A stretch of DNA of 64,000 nucleotides from an uncultured Clostridium sp. (GCA_947575275.1 CANPMS010000001.1:157792-221791), one strand, 5' to 3'; positions 25,515 to 34,840 are shown, numbered from the stretch's first letter. The notes: generated by a model from the letters alone, not told the origin. Numbers and translations are program-made.

Positions 25515-25967
25515 TTAACCCCTTTTCTGGCTTAGTTGACTATTTTGATATTTCCCTGAAAAAGTCACATCCTCCCCAAACCACTCCGGCGGAATAAATG
25601 CCTCGGCAGTCTCCAGGTCGGGAAATTCCACCTCCGCCAGCATCAGTCCCTGGTATTTTCCGGAGAAGACATCCAGTTCAATAACCAGATCAGTACCTTT
25701 GAGGGGGGTACGGTAACGCTGCTTAGTCAGAATGATACCGTCTGCCTTTGTAAGCAGATGCTCATATGCACTTTGGGTGAGGGGAAGATTGTATTCCTGG
25801 CGGGAGAGAAGGCCTTTTGATTTGTAGGTTAAATAAAACTGGTTATCCTCCCGGCGTATGCGCACCACTGGTTCTGTGCATAGATACGCCTGTTCAATCT
25901 GACGGCGCTCCCAGTTTTTGTAGTCTGATGGCGGGGTTGAAACAAGATATTTTCGTTCAATTTCCAT
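25515..25967 (-). CDS. CYTH-domain protein (inorganic triphosphatase-like)
   Basis: A 150-aa protein on the minus strand beginning MEIERKYLV, the ExExK signature of the CYTH/triphosphate tunnel metalloenzyme fold. Alternating charged strands follow (VVRIRREDNQFYLTYKSKG; LVIELDVFSGKYQGLMLAEVEF). The start at 25967 is chosen because GAGAGGAACG precedes it; a longer opening adds a non-family N-terminus. Bacterial stand-alone CYTH proteins hydrolyse inorganic triphosphate or act as adenylyl cyclases. The short form favours a phosphatase-like role. It is the only minus-strand gene recognised. Confidence 0.88.
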   Translation of the reverse strand: MEIERKYLVSTPPSDYKNWERRQIEQAYLCTEPVVRIRREDNQFYLTYKSKGLLSRQEYNLPLTQSAYEHLLTKADGIILTKQRYRTPLKGTDLVIELDVFSGKYQGLMLAEVEFPDLETAEAFIPPEWFGEDVTFSGKYQNSQLSQKRG

Positions 25968-26100
25968 GGTCGTTCCTCTCTTTTCTTTTATTGGACAGCA
26001 TTCGTACCTTAAAGAAAAATATACCTGAAATAAGTAAAAAGATAAAGGATTAAAATGCACAAATTATCAAAAAATAGGACTGGTAATTAAAGGCATACTG

Positions 26101-26145
26101 TGCTATAATGATACATCGAAGTGTGGCGTCATGCTGAGACGCCAT
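26101..26145 (+). promoter_or_regulatory. tig: Extended -10 promoter and leader hairpin of tig
   Basis: TGCTATAAT (26101-26109) is an extended -10 element with a perfect TATAAT. The -35 region is poor, as is common with extended -10 promoters. A hairpin, TGGCGTC with GACGCCA, lies in the leader at about 26125-26145, ahead of the AAGGAGG ribosome site (26157-26163). Confidence 0.6.
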
Positions 26146-26173
26146 GCACAGATGGCAAGGAGGAACCCATAAT

Positions 26174-27460
26174 ATGAGTTTACAAGTGGAAAAATTAGAA
26201 AAAAACATGGCGAAATTAACCGTAGAAGTACCGGCAGAGCAGTTTGAGGGAGCTCTTAAAACTTCTTATAACAAAAATAAAAACAAGTTCAATATTCCGG
26301 GATTCCGCAAGGGAAAAGCGCCTCAGTCGATGGTAGAGAAGATGTACGGTGTGGGCGTTCTTTACGAAGATGCAGTAGAGGAAGCCATTGACGCCACCTA
26401 TTCTGACGCGATGAAAGAGAGCGGGCTTGATATTGTGTCCAGACCGGAAATTTCCATCTCTCAGGTGGAGAAGGGAAAGGCATTTATTTATACTGCAATG
26501 GTTGCGGTGAAGCCGGAGGTGACTCTTGGCGAGTATAAGGGCATTGAGGTTGAAAAGGCGAGACCTGATGTTACCGACGAGGATATTGATAACGAGTTAA
26601 AGAAGGTGCAGGAGCAGAATTCCAGACTTGTAACCATCGAAGATCGTCCGGTTGCAGACGGCGACCAGACCCTAATTGATTTTAAAGGGTTTGTGGACGG
26701 CGAAGCATTTGAGGGCGGAGAGGCGGAGGACTATCCCCTTACCATCGGCTCCCATTCTTTTATCGACACCTTTGAGGAACAGCTTATTGGAAAGAATATC
26801 GGCGAGGAGATTGAGGTCAATGTTACCTTCCCCACCGAGTACCATGCAAAGAATCTGGCAGGAAAGCCGGCAATGTTTCAGGTTAAGGTGAAAGAAATTA
26901 AGATGAAGGAGCTGCCTGAGCTGAATGATGAGTTTGCAGGTGAGGTTTCTGAGTTTGAGACCCTTGATGAATATAAGGCTGATTTAAAGGCAAAACTTGC
27001 AGAGACAAAACAGCAGAAGGCAACCACCGAAAATGAGAATAACGTGGTTCAGAAGGTTGTGGATAATGCCCAGATGGAAATTCCCGAGCCGATGATTGAT
27101 GAGCAGGTTCGCAATATGATTGATGACTATGCTCGCAGAATGCAGAGTCAGGGAATCTCTCTTGAGCAGTATCTGCAGTTTACCGGCACCACCGTTGATC
27201 AGCTGAAGGATCAGATGCGTCCGCAGGCCGAGAGAAGGATTCGTACCCGTCTGGTTCTGGAGGCAGTTGTGAAAGAGGAGAATATTGAGGCTTCTGATGA
27301 GCTTGTGGAGGCGGAGTTTAAGAAGATGTCCGACTCTTACAAAATGGAAGTGGAGCAGATTAAGAGCATCATGGGTGAAGGCGGTATCAAACAGCTAAAG
27401 GAAGATATAGCAGTTCAAGAGGCTGTGGATTTCCTGGTTGCAGAGGCGAAGCTGATCTAA
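26174..27460 (+). CDS. tig: Trigger factor
   Basis: A 428-aa ribosome-bound chaperone and prolyl isomerase. The N-terminal ribosome-docking motif is FNIPGFRKGKAPQ (about residues 36-48). The FKBP-type domain follows (residues 150-240: DGDQTLIDFKGFVDGEAFEGG; LIGKNIGEEIEVNVTFP). The C-terminal helical arms carry MIDDYARRMQSQGISLEQYL. Start at ATG 26174 with AAGGAGG upstream. tig-clpP-clpX-lon-engB is a common Firmicute proteostasis order. Confidence 0.96.
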   Translation: MSLQVEKLEKNMAKLTVEVPAEQFEGALKTSYNKNKNKFNIPGFRKGKAPQSMVEKMYGVGVLYEDAVEEAIDATYSDAMKESGLDIVSRPEISISQVEKGKAFIYTAMVAVKPEVTLGEYKGIEVEKARPDVTDEDIDNELKKVQEQNSRLVTIEDRPVADGDQTLIDFKGFVDGEAFEGGEAEDYPLTIGSHSFIDTFEEQLIGKNIGEEIEVNVTFPTEYHAKNLAGKPAMFQVKVKEIKMKELPELNDEFAGEVSEFETLDEYKADLKAKLAETKQQKATTENENNVVQKVVDNAQMEIPEPMIDEQVRNMIDDYARRMQSQGISLEQYLQFTGTTVDQLKDQMRPQAERRIRTRLVLEAVVKEENIEASDELVEAEFKKMSDSYKMEVEQIKSIMGEGGIKQLKEDIAVQEAVDFLVAEAKLI

Positions 27461-27488
27461 TTTACTGCAGAAAAATTAAGTTTACGGA

Positions 27489-27517
27489 GTAGATTTCCGG
27501 GATAACTGGAAATCTAC
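27489..27517 (+). other. Intercistronic hairpin between tig and clpP
   Basis: GTAGATTTCC (27489-27498) pairs perfectly with GGAAATCTAC (27508-27517). Only a weak T-rich stretch follows, so it is more likely a processing or partial-termination element than a full terminator. Confidence 0.5.
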
Positions 27518-27552
27518 ATTTATATTGTCAATAGAGACAGGAGGAGTGAACC

Positions 27553-28134
27553 ATGGCATTGGTACCTTATGTGATTGAGCAGACCAGCAGAGGAGAGCGC
27601 TCTTACGATATTTATTCCAGGCTGTTGAAAGAGCGTATTATTTTCCTTGGTGAGGAAGTGTCTGACGTGTCCGCCAGCCTGATTGTGGCGCAGCTTTTGT
27701 TTTTGGAGGCTGAAGACCCTGCAAAAGATATAAATCTGTATATTAACAGCCCAGGCGGTTCTGTGACTGCAGGAATGGCAATTTATGACACGATGAACTA
27801 CATCAAGTGCGACGTCTCTACTGTATGTATCGGCCTGGCAGCCAGTATGGGTGCGTTCTTGCTTGCAGGAGGCGCCAAAGGAAAACGTTTTGCGCTTCCA
27901 AATGCGGAAATTATGATTCATCAGCCTTCCGGAGGCGCTAAGGGGCAGGCGACGGAGATTCAGATTGTAGCGGAGATGATTTTAAAGTCGAGAAAGAAGC
28001 TAAATGAGATTCTTGCTGCAAATACCGGTCAGCCTTATGAGACTATTTGCCGCGACACAGAGCGCGACAATTATATGACTGCCCAGGAAGCAATGGATTA
28101 TGGGCTGATTGACAAGGTAATCGATAAGCATTAA
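27553..28134 (+). CDS. clpP: ATP-dependent Clp protease proteolytic subunit
   Basis: A 193-aa serine peptidase that forms the ClpP barrel. The catalytic Ser is in [14 protein letters not shown] (about residue 98) and the catalytic His in [16 protein letters not shown] (about 123); the Asp follows in the RDTERDNYM block. The N-terminal [20 protein letters not shown] is standard. Site AGGAGG before ATG 27553. It works with ClpX, encoded next. Confidence 0.97.
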   Translation: MALVPYVIEQTSRGERSYDIYSRLLKERIIFLGEEVSDVSASLIVAQLLFLEAEDPAKDINLYINSPGGSVTAGMAIYDTMNYIKCDVSTVCIGLAASMGAFLLAGGAKGKRFALPNAEIMIHQPSGGAKGQATEIQIVAEMILKSRKKLNEILAANTGQPYETICRDTERDNYMTAQEAMDYGLIDKVIDKH

Positions 28135-28156
28135 GAAAGGATAGAGGTGTATTCTT

Positions 28157-29458
28157 ATGCCTAGTAGAACAGATGACAGAGTCAGATGCTCCTTCTGTGG
28201 GAAGATGCAGGACCAGGTAAAGAAGCTGATTGCCGGTTCCAACAATGTGTTTATCTGTGATGAATGTGTGGAGCTGTGTGCGGAAATTCTTGAGGAAGAA
28301 TTTGATGAGCACGACCAGAGTTCTTGTGGTTTGGACAGTATCAATCTTTTGAAGCCGAAGGAGATTAAGGAATTTCTTGACGAGTATGTGATCGGTCAGG
28401 ACGATGCCAAAAAGGTGTTGTCTGTGGCCGTCTATAACCACTATAAGCGGATTACGTCTGAAAAAAATTCTGATGTGGAGGTGCAAAAGAGCAATATTCT
28501 TCTGTTAGGTCCCACCGGTTCGGGAAAGACCTATCTGGCACAAACATTGGCAAAGGTTTTAAACGTGCCTTTTGCTATCGCCGATGCCACAGCTCTCACT
28601 GAGGCAGGATATGTGGGGGAGGATGTGGAAAATATTCTCTTGAAGCTGATTCAGGCGGCAGATTACGACATTGGCAAGGCAGAGTACGGTATTATCTATA
28701 TTGATGAGATTGACAAGATTACGAAAAAGTCTGAGAATGTGTCTATCACCCGTGACGTGTCAGGTGAGGGTGTACAGCAGGCTCTCCTTAAGATTCTTGA
28801 GGGGACAGTTGCCAGCGTTCCGCCTCAGGGCGGCAGAAAGCATCCCCATCAGGAACTTTTGCAGATCGATACGACTAATATTCTCTTCATCTGCGGTGGT
28901 GCCTTTGACGGTTTGGAGCGCATTATTGAGAGCCGTTTAAGCGCCGGTTCGATTGGTTTTAACGCGGAGGTTCTGGATAAAAGCCGGAGAGATATTGATG
29001 CACTGCTGCGGCGGACGGAGCCGCAGGATTTGATAAGGTATGGACTGATTCCGGAGTTTATTGGACGTGTGCCAATGGCAGTGTCACTGAATTTGCTGGA
29101 TGAAAAAGCATTGGTACAGATATTGACTGAACCGAAGAATGCGCTGGTAAAGCAGTATCAGAAGCTTTTTGAGCTGGATGATGTGAAGCTGGAGTTTACA
29201 GAAGATGCTCTGAATGAGGTGGCGAAGCTGGCGGTTGAGAGAAAGACCGGCGCAAGAGGTCTGCGCTCCATTCTGGAGTCTGTGATGATGGATACCATGT
29301 ATGAAATACCTTCCGACAGCAATGTGGGAATCTGCACCATTACGAAGGATGTGGTGGATAAGACAGGAGAGCCGGAGCTGGTATACCGGGATACGGCTGT
29401 GCCGCGAAAGGCCCTGTCCCATAGATTGAAAAAAGAGAAGCCTGGCGAAATCGCGTAG
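28157..29458 (+). CDS. clpX: ATP-dependent Clp protease ATP-binding subunit ClpX
   Basis: A 433-aa AAA+ unfoldase. The zinc-binding domain has CSFCGKM and CDECVELC (residues 10-40). Walker A is GPTGSGKT, Walker [11 protein letters not shown], and the ClpP-contact loop region and [13 protein letters not shown] sensor block are intact. It feeds substrates to ClpP, encoded 22 bases upstream. The gene is housekeeping and is not part of the injection-system locus 3 kb downstream. Confidence 0.97.
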   Translation: MPSRTDDRVRCSFCGKMQDQVKKLIAGSNNVFICDECVELCAEILEEEFDEHDQSSCGLDSINLLKPKEIKEFLDEYVIGQDDAKKVLSVAVYNHYKRITSEKNSDVEVQKSNILLLGPTGSGKTYLAQTLAKVLNVPFAIADATALTEAGYVGEDVENILLKLIQAADYDIGKAEYGIIYIDEIDKITKKSENVSITRDVSGEGVQQALLKILEGTVASVPPQGGRKHPHQELLQIDTTNILFICGGAFDGLERIIESRLSAGSIGFNAEVLDKSRRDIDALLRRTEPQDLIRYGLIPEFIGRVPMAVSLNLLDEKALVQILTEPKNALVKQYQKLFELDDVKLEFTEDALNEVAKLAVERKTGARGLRSILESVMMDTMYEIPSDSNVGICTITKDVVDKTGEPELVYRDTAVPRKALSHRLKKEKPGEIA

Positions 29459-29467
29459 GTTTCGTCC

Positions 29468-29499
29468 ATCGAAATGGGGGCGAAAGCTCCCATTTCGAT
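29468..29499 (+). other. Stable GAAA-capped hairpin between clpX and lon
   Basis: ATCGAAATGGGGGC (29468-29481) pairs with GCTCCCATTTCGAT (29486-29499), one G-U pair in 14, closed by a GAAA tetraloop of the GNRA class. No T-run follows. It could be an mRNA-stabilising or processing element, or a tertiary contact element. Confidence 0.55.
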
Positions 29500-29571
29500 A
29501 TTAGGGGAATAAGAAAGATACGCAGCTCGTCAGTCTTATGTCGGATAATGATATTTACGAGGAGGAATTGA

Positions 29572-31884
29572 ATGGAAGGTACAAGGATTATAACCATGCC
29601 GGTGATAGCCCTGCGGGGACTTACGGTGCTTCCGGGTATGACAATCAGCTTTGATATCAGCAGAACCCGTTCTGTTGCGGCGGTGGAGCAGGCAATGGTG
29701 ACAGATCAAAGAATCTGTCTGATGACACAGAGAAATCCGGATGAACAGAATCCTTCTTTGGATCAGCTCTATCATGTGGGAACCATTGCTCAGGTTAAGC
29801 AGTTGGTGAGGATGCCGGGAGGGATCGTGCGTGTTATGGTTGATGGTATGGAGCGGGCAGAACTTCTTGCATTTGACTCGGAGGAACCTGTCCTGATGGG
29901 TGAGGTGCTGGAGACCCCGTCTGAAGATACGGCTCTGGATTATGTGACGGTAGAAGCAATGATGCGTGTGTTGAAAGAAAAGGCGGAGGAGTACGGAAGA
30001 CAACAAGTGAAGTTTGCCAAGGAGGTGCTGCCTAATCTTCTGCGCTGCAACAGTCTGGAGCTTCTGATGCTGCAGATGGTCAGCGAGATGCCCTGGGATT
30101 ACACTGTGCGCCAGCAATACCTGGAAGAGACAAAAAGTGAAGGGCGCTATGAGGTTCTGATCCTGAACTTGACGAACGAGATTGAGATTGCCAGAATTCG
30201 TCGGGAGTTTCAGGAAAAGGTAAAGGAGAGTATTGATAAGAACCAGAAGGATTATATTCTGCGGGAACAGATGAAGGTGATCCGGGAGGAGCTGGGAGAA
30301 GACCCGGTCAGCGATGCAGATGAATACGAAAAGCAGCTGAAAGCGCTGAAAGCTGATAAAGAAATAAAAGATAAGCTGGGAAAAGAGATTGAGCGGTTTC
30401 GCAATATACCTGGCGGCAGTCAGGAGGGTAATGTGCTGCGCACCTACATAGAGACTCTTTTAGAGCTCCCCTGGAATAAGGTCTCAAAGGACAATGATGA
30501 TTTAAAACATGCTCAGGCAATTTTGGAGGAGGATCATTATGGACTTGAGAAGGTGAAGGAGCGGGTACTGGAATATCTGGCAGTTCGTATCCTTACAAAG
30601 AAGGGCGCCAGTCCGATTCTCTGCCTGGTGGGACCGCCGGGAACAGGCAAGACCTCCATTGCCCGTTCTGTGGCCCGTGCCCTTGATAAAAGGTATGTAC
30701 GTATCAGTCTGGGCGGTGTGCGGGATGAGGCGGAAATCCGGGGACACAGGCGCACCTATGTGGGCGCCATGCCAGGTCGTCTGGTAGATGGTCTTCGTCA
30801 GGCAGGGGTATCCAACCCTCTGATGCTTTTGGATGAGATTGATAAGGTGAGCAGTGATTATAAGGGAGATACCTCATCTGCCCTTCTGGAGGTACTGGAT
30901 GGGGAACAGAATGTAAAATTCCGCGATCATTATGTGGAGGCTCCCATTGATTTATCCAATGTGTTGTTTATTGCTACCGCCAACACTACACAGACAATTC
31001 CGGGACCGCTTCTTGACCGTATGGAGGTTATTGAGATAAACAGCTATACAGAGAATGAAAAGTTCCATATTGCCAGAAACTACTTAGTAGACAAGCAGTT
31101 AGAAAAAAACGGTTTAGACGGCAGTAAGGTGACAATCTCCAACGGAGCGCTAAAGAAAATAATCCACAATTACACAAGAGAAGCCGGTGTTCGAAACCTG
31201 GAGCGGAAAATCGGTGAAATCTGCCGTAAAGCGGCAAGAGAGTTTCTTGAGGATAAAAAGAAAACAATCCGCGTAACGGAGAGTAACCTGGAAAAGTATC
31301 TGGGTAAGGAGAAAATCACCTTTGACGATGCCAATGAAGAGGATGCAATTGGAATTGTCAGGGGACTGGCGTGGACCAGCGTGGGGGGAGATACGCTTCA
31401 GATTGAGGTCAATGTGATGCCTGGAAAAGGGGAGCTGAAGCTGACCGGTCAGATGGGAGATGTGATGAAGGAATCCGCCCAGACAGCTCTGACGTTTGTT
31501 CGTTCTATCTGTCCCCGTTATAAGGTGAAGGACGATTATTTTGAGAAACACAATATCCATATTCACATTCCCCAGGGAGCGGTTCCAAAGGATGGACCTT
31601 CTGCCGGGATTACCATGGCCACTGCGATGCTGTCTGCAGTGACTGAGAAAAAGGTCAAGGCAAAGGTGGCAATGACCGGAGAAATTACCTTGCGCGGTCG
31701 TGTCCTTGCTATCGGAGGGTTAAAGGAAAAAATCCTTGCGGCAAAGCAGGCGCATCTAAAGACCATTCTTGTGCCGGATAAAAACCGTGCGGACATTGCA
31801 GAGCTTTCCAAGGAGATTACGAGAGGACTGAATATCGTCTATGTGAAATCCATGGAGGATGTGCTGAAGGAAGCGCTTATTTAG
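29572..31884 (+). CDS. lon: Endopeptidase La (Lon protease)
   Basis: A 770-aa ATP-dependent protease. The LON substrate domain spans about residues 8-200, the AAA+ domain has Walker A GPPGTGKTS (about 352) and Walker B LMLLDEIDKV, and the protease domain has the catalytic Ser in KDGPSAGITMATA. The catalytic Lys follows in RVLAIGGLKEKILAA. Length and order are standard for LonA. Site GAGGAGG before ATG 29572. Confidence 0.97.
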   Translation: MEGTRIITMPVIALRGLTVLPGMTISFDISRTRSVAAVEQAMVTDQRICLMTQRNPDEQNPSLDQLYHVGTIAQVKQLVRMPGGIVRVMVDGMERAELLAFDSEEPVLMGEVLETPSEDTALDYVTVEAMMRVLKEKAEEYGRQQVKFAKEVLPNLLRCNSLELLMLQMVSEMPWDYTVRQQYLEETKSEGRYEVLILNLTNEIEIARIRREFQEKVKESIDKNQKDYILREQMKVIREELGEDPVSDADEYEKQLKALKADKEIKDKLGKEIERFRNIPGGSQEGNVLRTYIETLLELPWNKVSKDNDDLKHAQAILEEDHYGLEKVKERVLEYLAVRILTKKGASPILCLVGPPGTGKTSIARSVARALDKRYVRISLGGVRDEAEIRGHRRTYVGAMPGRLVDGLRQAGVSNPLMLLDEIDKVSSDYKGDTSSALLEVLDGEQNVKFRDHYVEAPIDLSNVLFIATANTTQTIPGPLLDRMEVIEINSYTENEKFHIARNYLVDKQLEKNGLDGSKVTISNGALKKIIHNYTREAGVRNLERKIGEICRKAAREFLEDKKKTIRVTESNLEKYLGKEKITFDDANEEDAIGIVRGLAWTSVGGDTLQIEVNVMPGKGELKLTGQMGDVMKESAQTALTFVRSICPRYKVKDDYFEKHNIHIHIPQGAVPKDGPSAGITMATAMLSAVTEKKVKAKVAMTGEITLRGRVLAIGGLKEKILAAKQAHLKTILVPDKNRADIAELSKEITRGLNIVYVKSMEDVLKEALI

Positions 31885-31910
31885 AGGCAGAGTAAGGGAG
31901 GATTTATACT

Positions 31911-32507
31911 ATGATTATTAAAAAAGCGGAGCTTGAGACTGTTTGTGGGGTGACGAGTGTTATGCCAAAGAACACCCTTCCGGAATTTGCTTTTGCAGGA
32001 AAGTCCAACGTAGGAAAGTCCTCTCTGATTAATGCGCTTATGAATCGGAAGGCCCTTGCCCGGATTTCATCCCAACCGGGAAAAACCCAGACGATTAACT
32101 TCTATAATATTAATAATACTCTTTATTATGTGGATCTTCCAGGCTACGGATATGCGAAGGTTTCATTAGAAGCAAAAGCCAAATGGGGCAAGATGATTGA
32201 AAGGTACTTAAAAAAATCCGATATGCTGAAGTGCGTGTTTCTGCTGGTGGATATTCGTCATGAGCCATCAGAGAATGATAAGTTGATGTATGAATGGATT
32301 GTATCCAATGGATATTATCCGGTTATCATCGCTACAAAGCTGGATAAATTGAAACGCAGCCAGGTTGATAAACATGTGAGGATGGTGCGAAACGGGCTGG
32401 GGCTTGAAAAGAACAGTATTTTGATTCCCTTCTCTTCTGAGACAAAGCAGGGCAGAGAGGAGATATGGGAGCTGATTGAGAATATGGCGGTTTCTGAAGC
32501 ACAATAG
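31911..32507 (+). CDS. engB: Ribosome biogenesis GTPase EngB/YsxC
   Basis: A 198-aa small GTPase with G1 GKSNVGKSS, G3 DLPGYGYAK and G4 TKLDK. It assists late 50S assembly. It starts 26 bases after lon with site GGGAGG and is followed by a terminator at 32525-32551. This ends the housekeeping block before the injection-system locus. Confidence 0.96.
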   Translation: MIIKKAELETVCGVTSVMPKNTLPEFAFAGKSNVGKSSLINALMNRKALARISSQPGKTQTINFYNINNTLYYVDLPGYGYAKVSLEAKAKWGKMIERYLKKSDMLKCVFLLVDIRHEPSENDKLMYEWIVSNGYYPVIIATKLDKLKRSQVDKHVRMVRNGLGLEKNSILIPFSSETKQGREEIWELIENMAVSEAQ

Positions 32508-32524
32508 AAAATGATTTGATGTGG

Positions 32525-32551
32525 GAGTTCCTTAAATGGAGCTCTTTTTTT
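32525..32551 (+). terminator. Terminator after engB
   Basis: GAGTTCC (32525-32531) pairs with GGAGCTC (32538-32544, one G-U pair), followed by a run of seven T. It separates the proteostasis block from the injection-system locus. Confidence 0.75.
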
Positions 32552-32573
32552 ATAGGAAATTGCGTCCTATAAA
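32549..32573. repeat. Short palindromic intergenic element (TTTATAGGA / TCCTATAAA)
   Basis: TTTATAGGA and TCCTATAAA are perfect inverted arms around AATTGCG. A 15-base part of this element (CGTCCTATAAAGCAA) is found again at about 4138-4152, after the rpsA terminator. Both copies lie just downstream of terminators. This suggests a dispersed element of this genome. Confidence 0.5.
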
Positions 32574-32607
32574 GCAAGACTCTCCGGGGGATGCGCACTT
32601 GGCTCCA

Positions 32608-32637
32608 GGTAAAAAATGGTAAAAAACGGCAAAAAAC
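32608..32637. repeat. Three in-phase A-tracts (decamer direct repeats)
   Basis: GGTAAAAAAT, GGTAAAAAAC and GGCAAAAAAC follow head to tail with exact 10-base period, so three A6 tracts lie on one face of the helix. DNA of this form is intrinsically curved. It lies about 60 bases upstream of a TTGACA at 32695 and about 150 bases before the first gene of the injection-system locus. Confidence 0.7.
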
Positions 32638-32694
32638 ATGTCGATTTTTGGCGGTAGCATTGAATTATCTTAAATTTTATGGTAAATAAAAACG

Positions 32695-32726
32695 TTGACA
32701 AAGTGTTTTGTACCTTTGGAGATAAA
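32695..32726 (+). promoter_or_regulatory. Candidate promoter of the injection-system locus
   Basis: A perfect -35 TTGACA lies at 32695-32700. No good -10 is present at the right distance (GGAGAT, or GATAAA with a 20-base gap), so an activator or alternative arrangement is implied. The region is followed by AAAGGAGG and an 11-codon leader ORF. Confidence 0.4.
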
Positions 32727-32746
32727 AAATAAAGGAGGAAAATAAT

Positions 32747-32782
32747 ATGGGAGTGTGCCGGTGCTGCCAGAAAGGCGGATAA
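32747..32782 (+). CDS. 11-residue cysteine-rich leader peptide ORF
   Basis: ATG 32747 follows AAAGGAGG with ideal spacing and encodes MGVCRCCQKGG before a TAA at 32780-32782. Three of eleven residues are cysteine. The stop lies 4 bases before the start of the VWA gene, and its last codons overlap that gene's ribosome site (AAAGGCGG). This arrangement suggests translational coupling or a leader that senses translation. There is no homology evidence, and chance cannot be excluded. Confidence 0.45.
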   Translation: MGVCRCCQKGG

Positions 32783-32786
32783 AACA

Positions 32787-34814
32787 ATGAAAAGATGGAA
32801 AAAGGCAGGATTCCTGGCTATATGGTGTGTACTGGTTTTGGGTGGTAAGACCAAGATATATGCCGATGAATATCCAAGTGAAAAAAGCGGATTAGATGTG
32901 GTATTCGTAATGGATTACAGTGGTTCCATGAAATCAAATGATTCCGAATTGATTGCACAGGGAATGGTAAAAGCATTTATTGATACGGTACATAGCGCAG
33001 ACATACGGATTGGGTTTGTGGCTTATAATGACCGGCTTTTGTCTACCACATTTCCGGTTCCAGTAAAATCGGGCGAGGATCGTCAGAAATTGAAGCGATT
33101 AATCGATACAGCCGGGTATTCAGGAAATACGGACATAGGTTTGGGACTGCGGTACGCCTATGATTTAATCAAACAGCAGCAGAGCGGGCGAAAAAAAGCT
33201 ATTGTTTTAATTTCCGACGGTGAATCTGATTTAGAGGGTTCCCAAACAGGAAGAAGGATTCAGGATTCGATGATGGACGTTGAATATGTGATGCAGCAAT
33301 GTGTAGAATTGGAAATCCCAATCTATTCCATCGCTTTTGGAAATTTTGATGGGAGCACCACTGATTTAAAATCATTATCGGACCAGACGAAAGCGCAGAT
33401 GTATACAGTGGAGAAACCGGAGGATATAATAGAAATTTTATATGGTATTTTCTCGGATAACACAGATTACAGTATACAGCAAATTTCAGACGGTATCTAT
33501 GCGCCAGGGGTTCAAAATATCCTTCTTAAGCTGGATGAAGCTTATCTGGACGAGCTGGATGTATTAATGATTTCGCCGCAGCCAATCGGTCCGGTCAGTA
33601 TCTTGTACGGAGGGCAGTCAGTTGATGCTGTGAACTTGAAAAATTATGCGGTGGCTAAGATAACGGATGTGAATCCGAGTATTAAGGAATTAACCGTACA
33701 GACGGAAACGGCAAGAAATCAGGAATTGCAGATTTATCTGATCAGCTATCGCAACCTGACGCCCGTATTAAATGTGAATCCTGTTGTTGACAAAAACGTT
33801 CCATTGAAATACGAGGTGTATTTTAAAGATAAAAATGGCTCCATGATATTGGATGAAACATTTTATAAAAGGTTTACATGCACCCTTCAATTGAACAGGG
33901 AAGAAGCAGCTCAGGAGGAAGCAAAATTTCTGCAGACGGATATTCAAAACGGAATAATCAGCGGTTATGTGACTTTGAATCATTCTGGTAAATATAATTT
34001 ATCAGGCTGGCTGGATGACAGCATGGGTACTGCCGCTTTTGCACCGGTAACAATAGAAGTTTGCAACCATCTTCCCTCAGGGGAACTTCCTGAAAATGAG
34101 TTTTTTACGGTTTTAACAAAAGAGAAGCGCTATCTTTTGAATGATTATTTTTCCGATGAGGATGGGGATTTACTTACCTATTCCATAAAGGAAAAGGAAG
34201 GAGCTTACGCAGATGTCCAGATAGAAGATGGAGCGCTTACTGTAAATCCTGTAAAATCAGGAAGACAGACGCTGACCATATGTGTATCGGATGGGGAGGA
34301 AACGCTGGAATATCCCTATGAACTGGTCATAGTTCCGATTTGGAAAGCCTATTGGTGGGTAATTCCTTTACTTTTAGCAGCACTGACAGCAGGGTTATGG
34401 AAAATAATTTATAAGCCGAAGCCGGAGCTGGAGCGCATTGCAAAAGAGAAAAAACAGAATCGGTTTTTCGGAAGGCTGGATGCCTATTGTATGACTCAAC
34501 CGGAAGGCTGTGAGGAAATACCGCCCCTGTCATTCCAGATGTATAAAATGAAAGACAGCAAATTGACCCTTGGGGATATTCTCCGCGAATACCCTGATCT
34601 GGTAGAACAATTGGAGCTGGATGAGATTTATCTGGTTGCAGATGAGGAACGCCGAATGATTTTATATCATAAGTCCAAATCGTCGGTTATGATAGGGAAC
34701 TCCGTGGTTTGCCGACAGATTCAATACAGTGTCAGTTTTGGGGATGTTATTTATATCACATCATCTGACGGAGCGTATGAGCTGGATATACACTATATAA
34801 AAGTGATCCAATAA
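32787..34814 (+). CDS. Surface VWA-domain protein with membrane anchor
   Basis: A 675-aa protein. An N-terminal signal sequence (residues 1-26) precedes a von Willebrand A domain (about 36-220) with MIDAS motif DYSGS (D43, S45, S47), then SGNTDIGLGL and LISDGESDLEG. A cadherin/Ig-like segment (YFSDEDGDLLTYS) lies near residues 450-470. A transmembrane helix at about 520-540 (WWVIPLLLAALTAGLW) precedes a 130-residue cytoplasmic tail that ends in a beta-rich, weakly FHA-like region. It is the first large gene of the injection-system locus. Inferred role: a surface sensor or anchor for the apparatus. Confidence 0.75.
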   Translation: MKRWKKAGFLAIWCVLVLGGKTKIYADEYPSEKSGLDVVFVMDYSGSMKSNDSELIAQGMVKAFIDTVHSADIRIGFVAYNDRLLSTTFPVPVKSGEDRQKLKRLIDTAGYSGNTDIGLGLRYAYDLIKQQQSGRKKAIVLISDGESDLEGSQTGRRIQDSMMDVEYVMQQCVELEIPIYSIAFGNFDGSTTDLKSLSDQTKAQMYTVEKPEDIIEILYGIFSDNTDYSIQQISDGIYAPGVQNILLKLDEAYLDELDVLMISPQPIGPVSILYGGQSVDAVNLKNYAVAKITDVNPSIKELTVQTETARNQELQIYLISYRNLTPVLNVNPVVDKNVPLKYEVYFKDKNGSMILDETFYKRFTCTLQLNREEAAQEEAKFLQTDIQNGIISGYVTLNHSGKYNLSGWLDDSMGTAAFAPVTIEVCNHLPSGELPENEFFTVLTKEKRYLLNDYFSDEDGDLLTYSIKEKEGAYADVQIEDGALTVNPVKSGRQTLTICVSDGEETLEYPYELVIVPIWKAYWWVIPLLLAALTAGLWKIIYKPKPELERIAKEKKQNRFFGRLDAYCMTQPEGCEEIPPLSFQMYKMKDSKLTLGDILREYPDLVEQLELDEIYLVADEERRMILYHKSKSSVMIGNSVVCRQIQYSVSFGDVIYITSSDGAYELDIHYIKVIQ

Positions 34815-34840
34815 ACATGAAAGAGGAGGGAGAAAATCCT

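Noticed and set aside
28157..29458. ClpX as the sheath-recycling ATPase of the nearby locus
   Set aside because: It is a standard housekeeping ClpX next to clpP and separated by lon, engB and a terminator. It lacks the two-AAA layout of ClpV.
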